Shown: positions 10,770-21,566, numbered from the stretch's first letter. The stretch is 64,000 bases of DNA from Choristoneura fumiferana (GCF_025370935.1 NC_133490.1:7271901-7335900), one strand, 5' to 3'. The notes: generated by a model not told the origin, from the letters alone. Translations and numbers: made by a program.

Positions 10770-10996
10770 AAGCCAAAGGCTACTAGAACACAGGGAAGCT
10801 TAAAGTTCCATCTTACAGACTGGCTAAAACCAAAAAGTCGTTTCTGGGAAATTGAATTCGTTTTTATAATAAAATTCCAAAAAATATTATTAATGAAACG
10901 GATACAAAATTCAGATCTATTGTCAAGAAGACATTAATATCAAAGGCGTATTATAGAGTTAATGATTATATCATGGACAGGGATATTTGGAAATAA
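10770..10996 (+). pseudogene. Non-LTR retrotransposon reverse-transcriptase C-terminal remnant
   Basis: The + strand translates as RLAKTKKSFLGN, a stop, then IRFYNKIPKNIINETDTKFR, SIVKKTLISKAYYRVNDYIM and DRDIWK before TAA at 10994-10996. The FYNKIP...LISKAYY...VNDY pattern is the usual C-terminus of insect CR1/jockey-type RNA-directed DNA polymerases. Upstream sequence is frameshifted and the rest of the element is missing. Confidence 0.65.
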
Positions 10997-10997
10997 T

Positions 10998-11916
10998 TCC
11001 GATCCGCATTAGCGATCCCTTCAAATAGTTAGGCTATTAAAAAAAAAAAGAAAATGTTGTTTACAAAGATAGATCTCCCTCAGGCGCCGTCGGGAGCAAT
11101 CTGCGCTCCGGCACGTATACCGCTGACAGTTGTTTTTTTTATCTAATTCTAGAATCACACAATATAACAATACTATCACTATACATAATAAATTCAGTCT
11201 AACCTGCTAACCTTTTTTGACTTTTGAGTCCCTAGAGTACTTTGATAATTAGAAAGCGCGCGGTTCTCTCTTGTTCTCCCACACTGTTTATTGTATGTTT
11301 CTATTTCACTTGTGATAATGTCAAATATTTAAGTGAACAGATTTTCGGAATTTTAGGCATATTGAATTTCTCGGCATATATTCTTAAGAAGGTTTAATTG
11401 AATCATAAATTTTAGTTTGCGTTGAGTACTGGGTTATACGGTTCATTTCTTGAAGTCCATAGCCTTGTGAACAAGTGCTATAATCAGAGCCCGGAATTTT
11501 CACATCATTTTTGATCTGTCATAGTGACTTCATAATCATAATCATAATATATTTATTGTGATAACGGGTACAAAATATAGTTATATTGATAATTCAGAAC
11601 ATGACCGTAATCTACCACATGCATGGTGAACTTCTCACTTATTAACTTCCGATATTCAATAACGATATATCGATACACTAAATTTTAAATTTCCAATTCA
11701 CTTTTGAGAATTCGAAAATGTGAAATAGACAGAATAAGGAAAATAAGGAATTACGAACGAGGGTCTATTAGAAGCCTGAAGTCGAAGACTGGGCTTTAAT
11801 GAGTCGATGTTCCTAATTCTAGTACCGCCCGTGCGACATACAATGTTTTTCATCACATTTGCGAGTAAAAGTTTATATTTTTAAAAGAAAAAATATAATT
11901 CTTCCAAATATTAAGG
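10998..11916. other. No recognised feature
   Basis: AT-rich. A short TAATCATAATCATAATATAT run near 11530-11551 may be the simple tail of a lost LINE insertion. Nothing else is identified. Confidence 0.3.
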
Positions 11917-11927
11917 TATAGCGCCGC

Positions 11928-11948
11928 CCTCCCCCTCCCCCTCCCGCA
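11928..11948 (-). promoter_or_regulatory. Potential G-quadruplex (four G-runs on the minus strand)
   Basis: CCCTCCCCCTCCCCCTCCCG on the + strand gives four runs of three or more G separated by single A on the minus strand. It sits in the GC-richest 80 bp of the left half of the window and abuts a candidate exon. It is equally usable as a long polypyrimidine tract before the AG at 11948-11949. Confidence 0.5.
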
Positions 11949-11949
11949 G

Positions 11950-11973
11950 CATGCGCCTGACGTGCGTTTGCAG
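11950..11973 (+). other. Candidate 24-nt microexon or end of a GC-rich 5' exon
   Basis: A pyrimidine tract ending CCCGCAG is followed by 24 nt and then the strong donor CAG|GTGAGC at 11971-11979. The 24 nt contain ATG CGC CTG ACG TGC GTT TGC AG. If this is a first exon the donor alone matters; if internal it is a microexon of eight codons. It lies 2.8 kb upstream of the exon at 14749 on the same strand. There is no protein-level support. Confidence 0.25.
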
Positions 11974-12380
11974 GTGAGCCTGCAACAGCAGCGCGCGCAT
12001 CAGTATCAGTACTCCCATTTACTCATTTACCGACCTTGGGCTTCATGACAAGAAAATTAGTACACGCAATGACTCATTTACCGACAACACATTAAGGTCG
12101 AGGGTTTTATTTGGGGGGTTGCAACCAAGGTAGCCTGCATGTTACGACACTGTTTACGAGCAAGTGTGATGAAAAAGATATTACGATTATTATTTTACGA
12201 TTACATCATTATCGGTATCATTTACGTAGAGTCGATAAGTAAGAAGTCACACACACAACATCAAAAATGCCGCAAAAATCCCGGGCTCTGGCTAAAATGT
12301 TTCTTATAACGACGCGTAGGAACGGCTGTAATTCCTACGCGGACCTAATACGCCTGAGAACTTCACACGCACCATTACCA

Positions 12381-12480
12381 NNNNNNNNNNNNNNNNNNNN
12401 NNNNNNNNNNNNNNNNNNNNNNNNNNNNNNNNNNNNNNNNNNNNNNNNNNNNNNNNNNNNNNNNNNNNNNNNNNNNNNNN
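12381..12480. other. Assembly gap of exactly 100 N
   Basis: A fixed-size gap of unknown true length. The bases either side give no sign of what is missing. Confidence 0.98.
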
Positions 12481-14325
12481 TAAGAGAATCATGTTGTGTT
12501 AAGTTTATATTTTTGCTTCAAATTTAATTTATAAGACAAGATTTATTTCATACAAATTATATAATATCCGTACTTAAGTTTAAGATAATTCGAAGTTTGC
12601 AAGATTGAAGACAACTTGAATACTTAAAATTGCAAAAACATAATGGAATGATACTAGTTAAGTATTCATCCGCAGCTTTGTCAGAAGCACAAGGAATCTT
12701 TTCTCATATATCTATTTGTCACTAGAGCTGATTCAGGATATGGAATAATGTCGTCAATGTAGACTTTTGTATCATTGAGAACGTGTCTTAACACACATCA
12801 ATCATGTTCAAGGATGGATGACTTTACTAACGATAAGCAAATAAAAATAATGCTTACCTAACCTCTACAGTCATCACAAGACTATAAAAACAATCCTTAT
12901 TAATATAATAAATGTGAATGTGAGTATGCTTGTTATCACGCTTTTTGGTGTGGAGATAAGGAGCCTGAGAAGAACATAAAGATAGTTTTTGTTCCGGTAA
13001 ATTGTACAGATCCCGCGGGTCCACGATAAACGTATTCTTCGTAGACCAGACGTACAGTCAAGCAACTAGTAGTTCATAATTATGTGCTAACTTAAACAAA
13101 TACGAACATACTTTCGCATTTTATTTAATTGGTAAGGATAGGTAAATCTCTCATAAAATAGCGGTTGCAGGGCAACTCGGCCTATATAAGACAATGTATT
13201 GTAAACTCTTTATTGTACATAAAAACACATGAAATTAACAAATTTTAAAATAATTAGATGCAGATGAAAATGAGATGTATGTAAGAGTATATGAATTTCG
13301 TTAGGAAACTTTTAGATTTTCCGGGATAAAATGCATATTTCGTTTCAAAGCAATCCTTGACAAACAAAAGTTTCAAGTTATTTTCAGTTTTGTCTGTATC
13401 TATCTGTTACATTTTTTATTCTATAATAGTCATCATCATCATTTGCTAGTAAAGCTTTGTTGGCTCCGTACGCTACTCTATGCCATAAACTAGTTTTATG
13501 CTAAAGGTGTCTAGACTGCGATAATCAGCTCGTTAGCTTGATCGATATCTCTTATTGATCGATTCTATTCGATTTGTTTATTGTCGATATTATTTGGTTG
13601 TGGCGGGAATCGATTATAGGGCTCTCTTTAATTATCAGGCGTGGTGTGGTGACATTTAACTCTGAAGTTGTTTAATGAATGCAGTAAATTTAGTCAGTTG
13701 TTTTGTAGCCTGAGTAGACGCTATTAGTTATTTAAAATATATGATGTTTTCGCAATTATAATATACTAACAAATAGAAAACTTGTGAACTTGTATTTATG
13801 TAAAAAAGTTACTGATAAACGCATTTTTCAAAATACAATGTTACATTTACATTTCATTTAGAATACACGTACGGAGCTTTTACATTGAGATAAAAGGTTT
13901 TATATCGAATGTTTAACTATTCCATCGCATTTTAACAGATTGCAATTTGAAACCGACCTTCAAAATTTCACATTTTTTTTTCAGATTTTGTATCCAATTT
14001 AATAGGAAATTCTAGTTTTTGTTGCCGCTTTTATTTATTTATATTTTTGAAAGGAATATATTGAATAAATTGAGCAATCTATATTTTTAGATGAAACAAG
14101 TTTTACTTTTCAATCAAATCCTGTTCATCGTTTAAAAGGTTTTGTAAATAATTGGAGGAGCTCTCTTGCGTTTAGCTGACATTGATTTATCTCATCATCA
14201 TTTAAAATGTTGATAACTACACAGTGTTTTAAAATGAATCCAGTATGTATCAGTTGGATTCAGTTTCAGATGGATGAGTTCGTTTGACTGAAAGCTTTTA
14301 TTTTATTAGAATTTTTTCAATTGTG
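12481..14325. other. No recognised feature
   Basis: AT-rich. A degenerate D-like piece on the minus strand may lie at about 12890-12950 and an F-like piece (GTATTGTAAACTCTTTATTG) at 13193-13225; both are too short to claim. Confidence 0.3.
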
Positions 14326-14515
14326 GTTCATCATCATCGTCATCATCATCTCAGACGTAGGACGTCCACTCTTGGACATAGGCCTCCCCCATAGACCTCA
14401 GTCGCTTCGGTTAACAGCGGCCTGCTTCCACCGTGAACGTTCATCTGTTCTCCGTGCTATACGGTCTACCCATTGCCACTTCAACGAGCTAATTCGCTTG
14501 ACTATGGCGGCAATT
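14326..14515 (-). mobile_element. RTE-2 LINE 3' end, internally deleted
   Basis: The (GAT)n tail at 14327-14350 is followed by the family's GTAGGACGTCCACTCTTGGA, ATAGGCCTCCCCCATAGACC block. The sequence then jumps to TTCATCTGTTCTCCGTGCTA and CCCATTGCCACTTCAACGAG, skipping the region present at 6540-6640. Confidence 0.75.
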
Positions 14516-14724
14516 GTGGTTTAGTTTTTTTTTTTTACATTTTTGTTGATGTTTAAAGTGTCGAAAGGATACTTCATCTTAAATTTATAATTTGAATGAA
14601 TGCCTTTACGGGACTGTTTAGTAATACTAACTAATATTTATTTGTCTTAAGCAAATTGAAACTAACTAACAAAAGAGTCACCCAAGGAACCTTTCTAAGT
14701 CCACTCTTATTATGCTCCTTATTA

Positions 14725-14830
14725 ATTAAGTTTTTTTTTGTTTTCAGATGGACCAACACCAAGATGCGGCAATTTGACAACACACATGGTCTCATCTAAT
14801 CACGGCCCAAATCCCGACCAACCATGATTT
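14725..14830 (+). promoter_or_regulatory. Splice acceptor and uORF-rich leader of the 14749 exon
   Basis: AAGTTTTTTTTTGTTTTCAG ends at 14748 and is an excellent acceptor with a long T tract. The next 80 bases hold four ATGs that each open only a very short frame: 14749 (9 codons), 14764 (11 codons), 14786 (13 codons) and 14824 (2 codons). In the frame of the long open reading frame, TGA at 14775-14777 closes the upstream side. The leader therefore looks untranslated, or it restrains translation of what follows. Confidence 0.5.
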
Positions 14831-15135
14831 GAAACGCGACCTAGAACCCCTAGAAAAGACTATAACGAACAAAAGTAAAAACCTACAAGATATAAAATCG
14901 TTATTAGAAGACAGAGGAGGCGATGATGCCAATAAAGAAGTTAAATTCAAAAGGAAGGTGTATAGCAATAATAGTCGTAGTGGGTTAGACAATAATATTA
15001 GTGATGGAGTTAGTTCTTGTGGCAATAATGTGTGCGAGAGGTATCGAAGAAGCTGGTGCTTTAGGTTTAAAACAATTGTTTTTGTGGTTTTTGTGATGCT
15101 GTCCGTGGAACTGCCGGCCGAAGCGAGAAGTTCAG
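14778..15135 (+). CDS. Candidate coding exon with signal-peptide-like segment, gene unidentified
   Basis: The frame is open from the TGA at 14775-14777 to a textbook donor, TTCAG|GTGAGT, so the exon would be 14749-15135 (387 bp) and end in phase 1. From 14829 the frame gives 102 codons. There is a charged N-terminal part (KRDLEPLEKTITNKSKNL), then RYRRSWCFRF and the hydrophobic TIVFVVFVMLSV, then LPAEA|RSS. That last part has the n-, h- and c-regions of a signal peptide or signal anchor with a plausible AEA cleavage site. The puzzle is the start: the only in-frame ATG is inside the hydrophobic segment, leaving too short a signal. Initiation would need a non-AUG codon, an upstream exon joined through another acceptor, or a single-base error in the assembly. 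It could also be a 5' UTR exon with a chance frame. I do not recognise the protein. No convincing partner exon is visible downstream, so the next intron would exceed this window or hide a short exon. Confidence 0.45.
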
Positions 15136-15357
15136 GTGAGTCACGATCTTTTTTTATGTAATTTTCATGGAAATGCCCTTGAATTTTAATTAAACTGCTA
15201 CACTAATGATTCACACAGGTGGAGCCTTGGGTAAGAGCGCTATTTGAATCGAAATATTTTTATGAACTCGCCTAGTTTTAAAATCGTCATTGGTTATCTT
15301 ATTCTACCATTCTTAGCAAGACCACCGAAAATTTTTCATTCATCAGAAACTAGTCAT

Positions 15358-15635
15358 GTCGTCCTATATACGTCCCACTGTAGAGCACACTTCCTCTCTG
15401 AATGAGAAGACTTGGACCGTAGTTCCCACGCGTGCTTAGAGCAAACTGGGACCTTTACACACACTGTTGAATTTCTTCGCAGATCTGTGCAGGTTTCCTC
15501 ACGATGTTTTGTTTTGTTCGTTTGTTATTCGCATGGAAATTTCGAAAAACGCAAAGATATATTTACTCGGGTTTAAACCCACTACCCTCTACTTGAAAGG
15601 CCATCAAACACTAGTAACCATAACCACCGAAATTA
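15358..15635 (-). mobile_element. SINE-A, degenerate
   Basis: Minus-strand copy with the family's landmarks: CGTCCCACTGTAGAGCACAC, AATGAGAAGACTTGGACCGT, TGCAGGTTTCCTCACGATGT and the B-box region GGTTTAAACCCACTACCCTC. It is more diverged than the copies at 36042 and 45791. Confidence 0.65.
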
Positions 15636-16084
15636 TCTCCAACACTAGTAAAGTTAAAGGAAAAATTAAAGATTTTAGTGACTAATTAACAGATCTAAAC
15701 CCAAGATAATTCTTCGAAAACACTTCTTAGTCAGAAGCTAACAAACAGTTAGTCACAGTTCAAGTATGAGTTAACCCGAAATCGCACAATGAACGCGAAT
15801 TAACCGCGAAAGTTTTGAATAGAACCAAAAAGTAGGCTTTATCATTCTTCAATATAACAAAGTTCTATGAGAAATTATCCATCTCTTGAAATAAAGTCTT
15901 TTATTGGAAAGACGTTGAGTTGTATTTTGTTTGTCATTTTGTTTTGTTAGACTGACTAATGACAAGTTTTGGTTTTTCTGTTCAATGGCAATACGAAACC
16001 TCAAGCGTAAGTTATTGTATGTTTGTAAATGAATGACACATCACATGAAAACATGGACACGTCGGGAACTGTTTAGAATATTGC

Positions 16085-16205
16085 ACGACACATTGATATA
16101 CTATTTAGGGTTCCGTCTCTGTCCGTCTGTCACAAGGCTCTATCTCCTGAGCCGTAATAGTTAGACACTTGAAGTATTCACAGATTATGTATTACTGTGA
16201 CCGCT
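16085..16205 (-). repeat. E-family repeat fragment
   Basis: Reverse complement of the E 3' part: GGGTTCCGTCTCTGTCCGTC, GGCTCTATCTCCTGAGCCGT, AGACACTTGAAG and ACAGATTATGTATTACTGTG. Confidence 0.6.
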
Positions 16206-16256
16206 GAAACAACAAAATAATACTAAAAACAGTCCGTGGTCCGGCGAAACGGACGT

Positions 16257-16372
16257 CTACAAGCGGCCTTAAACTCGTGGTAAATTCAAAGGTATGAGTC
16301 CGGGTTTGAACCCACGATCCTCTGCTTGAGAGAGCATAAGTCAAACCACTAGGCTACCACGGCTTCCAATAA
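16257..16372 (-). mobile_element. SINE-A tRNA-related head fragment
   Basis: The minus strand contains the head AGCCGTGGTAGCCTAGTGGT, the CCTCTGCTTGAGAG anticodon-arm region and the B box GGGTTTGAACCCACGATCC, running into ACCACGAGTTT. The tail half is missing. Confidence 0.7.
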
Positions 16373-17021
16373 TGAGAATTTGTATTTAACGTTGTTACCT
16401 CTACTGATCATACATCTATATCTTACGGGTGCATATCGATCGCATACTTATTGGAAGTCCGAATGTAATGTTTTCAGAACGATCATTTGTCATAACTCTT
16501 TTTTCTCCGAATCCAATAATTGTTCACAATGGTTATAAACCAAACCTAACCTATCCTATAGTTTTCTTTAGGATGACCATTTAAAAAATTCAGAAAACTG
16601 TAAGGTTTCAGTGGGAAAAAAAAATGACGAACAGTGATTCGGACAAAAATTACGGTATGACTAGCGAAGAGTATGCAAACTTTGGCGCTCCTACCTTACA
16701 TATCTTGATATACTAAACATATATACATTCCGTTAAAGCGACACAGTCCAACGTTTTTGCGTTAACACCAAAATAAACAAGGAAAGCAAACATTCTCCGG
16801 CATTTTGTCTTTTGTTGGAGTTACTCGGTTCAAATTGTTTGGTTATTATAATGGAAATGATAAATTCTGAGGGGCTCTCTCGAATATTTTGTGTATGCGA
16901 TCTTCAAGGTTGCGTTCTTTTAATTATGAAAAGTTAGAATTGATCATATTTTTATGTTGTTCATAATTTCATTTTTTTTTTCAAACAGTCATAATATTCC
17001 ATTAATAGACTATCGTAGATC

Positions 17022-17345
17022 GAGATATTTGTATGAATAATACGAATGTTCGCTATCGAGTCTTGGGTGTTTAGTATGTATTTAAGTATGTTTATCCGTT
17101 GCCTGGTACCTAACCTACCCAAAGCTTTGCTTACTTTAGTACTAGATCAATGAGGGTTTTCACAGAGACGAAATATCGCTAGATGGCGTTAGCATCGTGA
17201 GTTCCATTTGACGTTTGCTAGTGATTGGTTAAATAATTAAATGAGCCAATCACAAGCAAACGTCAAACGGACCTCACGATAGCAACGCCATCTAGCGATA
17301 TTTCGCTGTTAAAACCGTTTATTGGTGTCAAATTTTCCGTGATAT
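17022..17345 (+). mobile_element. SINE-B tail, split by a MITE
   Basis: The family tail ATATTTGTATGAATAATACG, TCTTGGGTGTTTAGTATGTA, GTTTATCCGTTGCCTGGTAC runs to CTAGATCAAT near 17152. It resumes at about 17321 with ATTGGTGTCAAATTTTCCGT and GATATTTATTTATTT. The interruption is an inverted-repeat element. The tRNA-like head is absent. Confidence 0.7.
17155..17316. mobile_element. Foldback MITE inserted in SINE-B
   Basis: Long inverted arms: GAAATATCGCTAGATGGCGT at 17170-17189 and its complement near 17285-17304, with pairing continuing through TTGACGTTTGCT and GTGATTGGTT to a central ATAATTAAATG. Arms are about 75 bp with few mismatches. There is no coding capacity. The host SINE reads through on both sides, which fixes the element's limits to within a few bases. 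Confidence 0.8.
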
Positions 17346-17370
17346 TTATTTATTTGCGAAAAAGAAAGGC

Positions 17371-17454
17371 AAACACCCCTCTTTTTGCGTCGGAGGTTAA
17401 AAACTTTAGCGCGAGTAACAGTTTTTAACCTCCGACGCAAAAAGAGGGGTGTTT
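17371..17454. repeat. Hairpin with 35-bp perfect arms and 14-nt loop
   Basis: AAACACCCCTCTTTTTGCGT... at 17371-17405 is exactly inverted at 17420-17454. The right arm is the start of a G-family repeat; the left arm is an inverted copy of the same G start. The RNA would form a near-perfect 35-bp stem. Confidence 0.85.
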
Positions 17455-17598
17455 TAAGTTTGACCGCTATGTGTGTCTGTGGCACCGTAGCTCTTAAACG
17501 AGTGGACCGATTTGAATGCGGTTTTTTTTAAATTTTAAAACAGGTTTTCTAGCGATGGTTCTTAGACATGTTTGTTTGTAGTGACATAATCGGGGGTT
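17424..17598 (+). mobile_element. G-family element, internally shortened
   Basis: TTAACCTCCGACGCAAAAAG, GGGGTGTTTTAAGTTTGACC, GGCACCGTAGCTCTTAAACG, GTTTTCTAGCGATGGTTCTT, then a jump to a TCGGGGGTT end. The family's 10-bp inverted ends are AACCCCCGAC; here one end is mutated (AACCTCCGAC). Confidence 0.65.
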
Positions 17599-17599
17599 T

Positions 17600-19127
17600 T
17601 TAAGCATCAATTGCCGTAATAAAAGCAGTAAATATGAGTAATCGTAATCATAAAACTATTTCAAGCTTTCTCGAAACTTCCTCATTTACAGTTTTGCTCA
17701 ACCCTAATTTGGAACAAAAGCGCAAGTTAGCAAACCAACGCGAAACGAGCCACGTTCTACATTATCTATGATTCACTACGATTATTAAAAAATTAAGAGA
17801 CTTAGAGCTTTCTGAATGGCCTTCGCTGTCGAAATGTGTTGTAGCGTCTATTAGTGCGAATTATAGTTGTTAGGCGTATTAGCTACCTAGTGTTCAGTTA
17901 GGTCAGATCTTGTGTACCAGTGGCATGACAATGAGTATAGTCAATTTCGAAAGTAACCGATCGCTTTGTGACTTAACTTAAGTCACATAAAATAAGATTA
18001 CTAAAGCGTTGATGTGAGACGTAAGTCTTGTCTTCTATGCCTATTGATTAACGAGGGTGAATCACTGAAAGATATCGATTTAATCATTGGACGTAGTTAG
18101 AAACTTAAAAGTTCAAAAACAATTTCAATTGTCATGCCGTGCCGTATTTATTATTTAAAAGAGAATCTATTATATTTATCACGCAACAAAAAACAACAAA
18201 CGCTTGGTCCTGTAAATTCATTCCACTTCCACGTATCGCAGCTTAGCTCGCAATCCATAACAATGGGATACAGCCATTAAAAGATTACAAAGTCAGTGCC
18301 ACAATACAAAATGAAGATAATTTACAAGCTCGTACTAAGCGCAAACCAGAATAGAATCCCTTTGATATCGGAGAAATTCATCCAATCGATCCACTCGCAA
18401 ATCCGAGCTACAAAAAAGAAATTGGATTACCAACTGCGTAAAAATTGTTATTTTTCTTAATTGCTCACCATCCAATGGGATTAATCGCAGAAAGTAAGCG
18501 ATCCGAGAATAAAAACGTGCAAAATATCCTCAGGTAAACCGAGTGGTCCAATCATACCATAATCCATTAAGATTTTGCCTCGCTCCGTCGAACACACTTC
18601 CAAAGTCCCGCGAGGTAAATATTTCAACCCCCCCTCTGTATAATGTATTCCCCCTCAGACCTCATCTTTCCGTCCCTATTTTGCATGAAGGGGGAATTTA
18701 AATTGTGTAATCTAACTTTCAATTCATTCATACATTCAACGCCATCTCTGGGTGATAAATTGAAACTGGGATGGATTCTTACAGTCATTTAGCTTTTGGA
18801 CGGGACGCGGGGCGGTCGCGATTCGTATGGAAATATTATGTCTGTCATGTTTTCTGCTTTTAAGTGGTTTAGCATACATTTGGTGCGCTGGCATCCGGCG
18901 TTCAAGTGAATTTAGGTAGTTTGTTGCTACTGTTAGTGTTGATCTTGGAAACTGAATTCACCATAATCTTCTGCGAGACTGTATTCTGTTTAACAACTTA
19001 TTGTGCCATATTTTTTCAAACACGATTTTGTGGCGTACTTTACTTACTACTCAAAGGTTGAAAATGTAAATGACGTTGTGTAAAGCGTCATTATTTGGAT
19101 AAATGATAGTGTTAACTACCACCGACG
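17600..19127. other. Unrecognised, apparently single-copy
   Basis: No repeat family recognised. Base composition is more balanced around 18200-18900 than in the AT-rich surroundings, with no open frame of note. It is a candidate for conserved non-coding DNA if the exon at 14749 belongs to a developmental gene, but this is a guess. Confidence 0.3.
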
Positions 19128-19325
19128 ACCGGCTTTTCTTTAGCCGAGGTTTGATCCCCGATCGGGGTAGATATATTTGTATGAATAATACGAATGTTTG
19201 TTCTCAAGTCTTGGGTGTTTATATGTTTTTCCACTGCCTAGTACTCATAACACAAGCTTTGCTTAAATTGGGACTAAGTTAATTGGTGTCAAGTGGTCTG
19301 TGATAATTTAGTTATTTAACTTAGA
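19128..19325 (+). mobile_element. SINE-B
   Basis: The head is damaged (GACGACCGGCTTTTCTTTAG, then AGGTTTGATCCCCGATCGGG as B box). The tail is good: ATTTGTATGAATAATACGAA, TCTTGGGTGTTTATATG, AGCTTTGCTTAAATTGGGAC, AATTGGTGTCAAGTGG. Confidence 0.75.
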
Positions 19326-20015
19326 AATACACATCAATGTGAGTTCATTGCGATTTCTTCTTTACAATATTTATCTAAGAGACTCAAACTTCCGCACTGC
19401 ATGATAAAATTTCCGCAAACCTAAAAACCATCTGCCATATTAAGTCACTCGTTTTTTTCTGGATCCTTTGTCTTCATTTGGAGAGCTATCCCTCTTGTTT
19501 ACGCTATCAAATGGCGTGGTGGAGCGATGTAACAGAGATTTCATTTCGCAAATGTTTGGTTAATTAAATCATGTGTCAATGGCTGCAAAACTGAACTTTG
19601 GGGATATGTGCCCCAGATGGAAATAAAATCGGCCAAGCGAGAGTTCCGTACAAAATTGTAGGTATACTTGGTTTGGATAGGTATTTAACCAAATGTAAAC
19701 AAACTTCAGCTGCCAGATTTGGTACATTCAAGGATTTTAAACATTTTACTTATCCATCATTTTAATACAAACTAGACTAGTGTATTTCAATACAGAAATG
19801 GAAATGTTTAGATAGTTTAATTTTTTTAAAAATTTATTTATATATTCAAATTACAACTTAGGTACTACACATTAAATATTCTCGCCAAACTGCTACGTTT
19901 GATGGCGAGACGCGCTTAGTTTTCATTTTATCCTATCAAACTTATCCTATAATATAAACTAGGTAGGTAGGTACTTAAAAGATTCGCAATGGCAGGTATT
20001 TACATAAAAGGTATA

Positions 20016-20300
20016 CATTCAAGGCAAGTCTAGAAGATATTCTTTGAGTCTGATCATTAACATAGATTTACTTAGTTTAGGACTTTGTCTTAATAAGCTA
20101 ATTTCATTAAATATTTTTGGTACCAGGTACTGTGAACATCTTTTACCACAATAGTTTTTCATTTTTGGCTGTACGAGCTTTTTCTCTCTTACACTTCTTG
20201 TGTTATATTTGTTACTAATTAATAATTTGTACATATCACTGTAATAATGCTCTAATCCTAAAAGGTATGTGACTTTTTTATCTATGGGGGACCTACTTTA
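20016..20300 (-). pseudogene. Non-LTR retrotransposon reverse-transcriptase C-terminal remnant
   Basis: The minus strand is open for about 85 codons and includes YNTRSVREKKLVQPKMKNYC, GKRCSQYLVPKIFNEISLLR and a terminal MIRLKEYLLDLP before the stop near 20017. The order TR, then P..., then GK.S..Y..P..(F/W)N is the C-terminal signature of L2/CR1/jockey-like reverse transcriptases. The catalytic domain is not present in the flank, so this is a 5'-truncated copy. Confidence 0.6.
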
Positions 20301-20554
20301 TGGGGGAATTTCAATATTTAAGACACCATTTGACGTTGTTTTGTTTACTCGTACCTACATATTGTCAAATATCTATCCAAGCCAAGTATAAGTATCTGTA
20401 TAATCTGACTATTCTTATATTGTAATTGTAATGATATTGTATAGTAATCGTATTTATAGCAGCGGTATAGGTAAATAATACTTTGATACATTTTAAAGAT
20501 CTGTTAATTCTTTGTTCCTGTCATTTATTACTTATTCATATTCATAAGATAAAC

Positions 20555-20655
20555 TTAAACAGGAACCTAGTGTTCATGTCATTGCTTAATTCGACACAAG
20601 CTTTACTATTTTGACACTAGGTCAATTAGTGTGAAATGTCTTAGATATATTTATA
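20555..20655 (+). mobile_element. SINE-B tail fragment, degenerate
   Basis: Recognisable only by CACAAGCTTTACTATTTTGA, CACTAGGTCAATTAGTGTGA and the terminal ATATATTTAT. Confidence 0.4.
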
Positions 20656-21387
20656 CCTATATTTTTTGGACAGTATTTTTTACTGTACGTAATTTTGACC
20701 TATCTTTTGTAAATTTTCTTCGGTCAACTAAGTTAGACAGGTAGAGATCCCTCATTAGCGATAAGTTTGCCTTTATACTTTTTCTGTTTATCTGTACTTT
20801 TTTTTTAAATTTATGTGCATAGAGTTTTATACAAACATACATACTTAAGTAAACCTTAATACAATACGGTTCACGCTTAACCGTTTTTTAAATGGAATAC
20901 ATATTTCAACGGTAAGTGGAAAGGAGAGTGTTTTTTATTGTTGCGGGCACTGATTTACCGCCTTTCAGTCCAGTTGTTTACCCAGGTACGATATATATGT
21001 TAATAGTATATGACTGGCTTAAGTGTGACATAAGTGTTCTAACTGCCACACTCAGATCCAACTATTAACTGATATGGATCCTAAACTCATTTAATTTTTT
21101 TAAATTTTAATTTTCTATTTTTCTGCTGAATCTACGAGTATTTATTGTTCACCTTGTATTTTTTAACCGACGAAAAAAAACGGAGGAGGTTCTCAGGTCG
21201 ACGCGTACCTACTTATATATTTTTTTATGTATGACCACGCATAACTTTTTACAGAGTAGACCGATTTTCATTATTCTTTTTTTATTGGATAGAGTATACC
21301 TTGAAGTTGGTAAATGGTGGGTGGGAAAAAAGTATAAAATAAAAACTTTTTACTTTTTTTTTTGCGGTGGATGCGGAAAGCACAAGA

Positions 21388-21476
21388 CCGGCCTGAGTGG
21401 AGAGCCTTGGGGGAGGCCTATGTCCAGCAGTGGACGTCTTTCGGCTGACATGATTATGATGATGATGATGATGAAA
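21388..21476 (+). mobile_element. RTE LINE extreme 3' end
   Basis: GTGGAGAGCCTTGGGGGAGG, CCTATGTCCAGCAGTGGACG, TCTTTCGGCTGACATGATTA and a (GATGAT)n tail. Only the last ~90 bp of the LINE is present, as expected for an early-aborted insertion. Confidence 0.75.
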
Positions 21477-21566
21477 AACTTTTTAACCGCCGAAAAAATA
21501 GAAAAGCAAAAAATAATAAACATTTTTCTCCTATTCAATCTTAGTCTAGCTAGGTACTATTTAAAG

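Noticed and set aside
12313..12341. 10-bp hairpin CGCGTAGGAA/TTCCTACGCG next to the first gap
   Set aside because: A short isolated stem of a size expected by chance in 64 kb; no supporting context.
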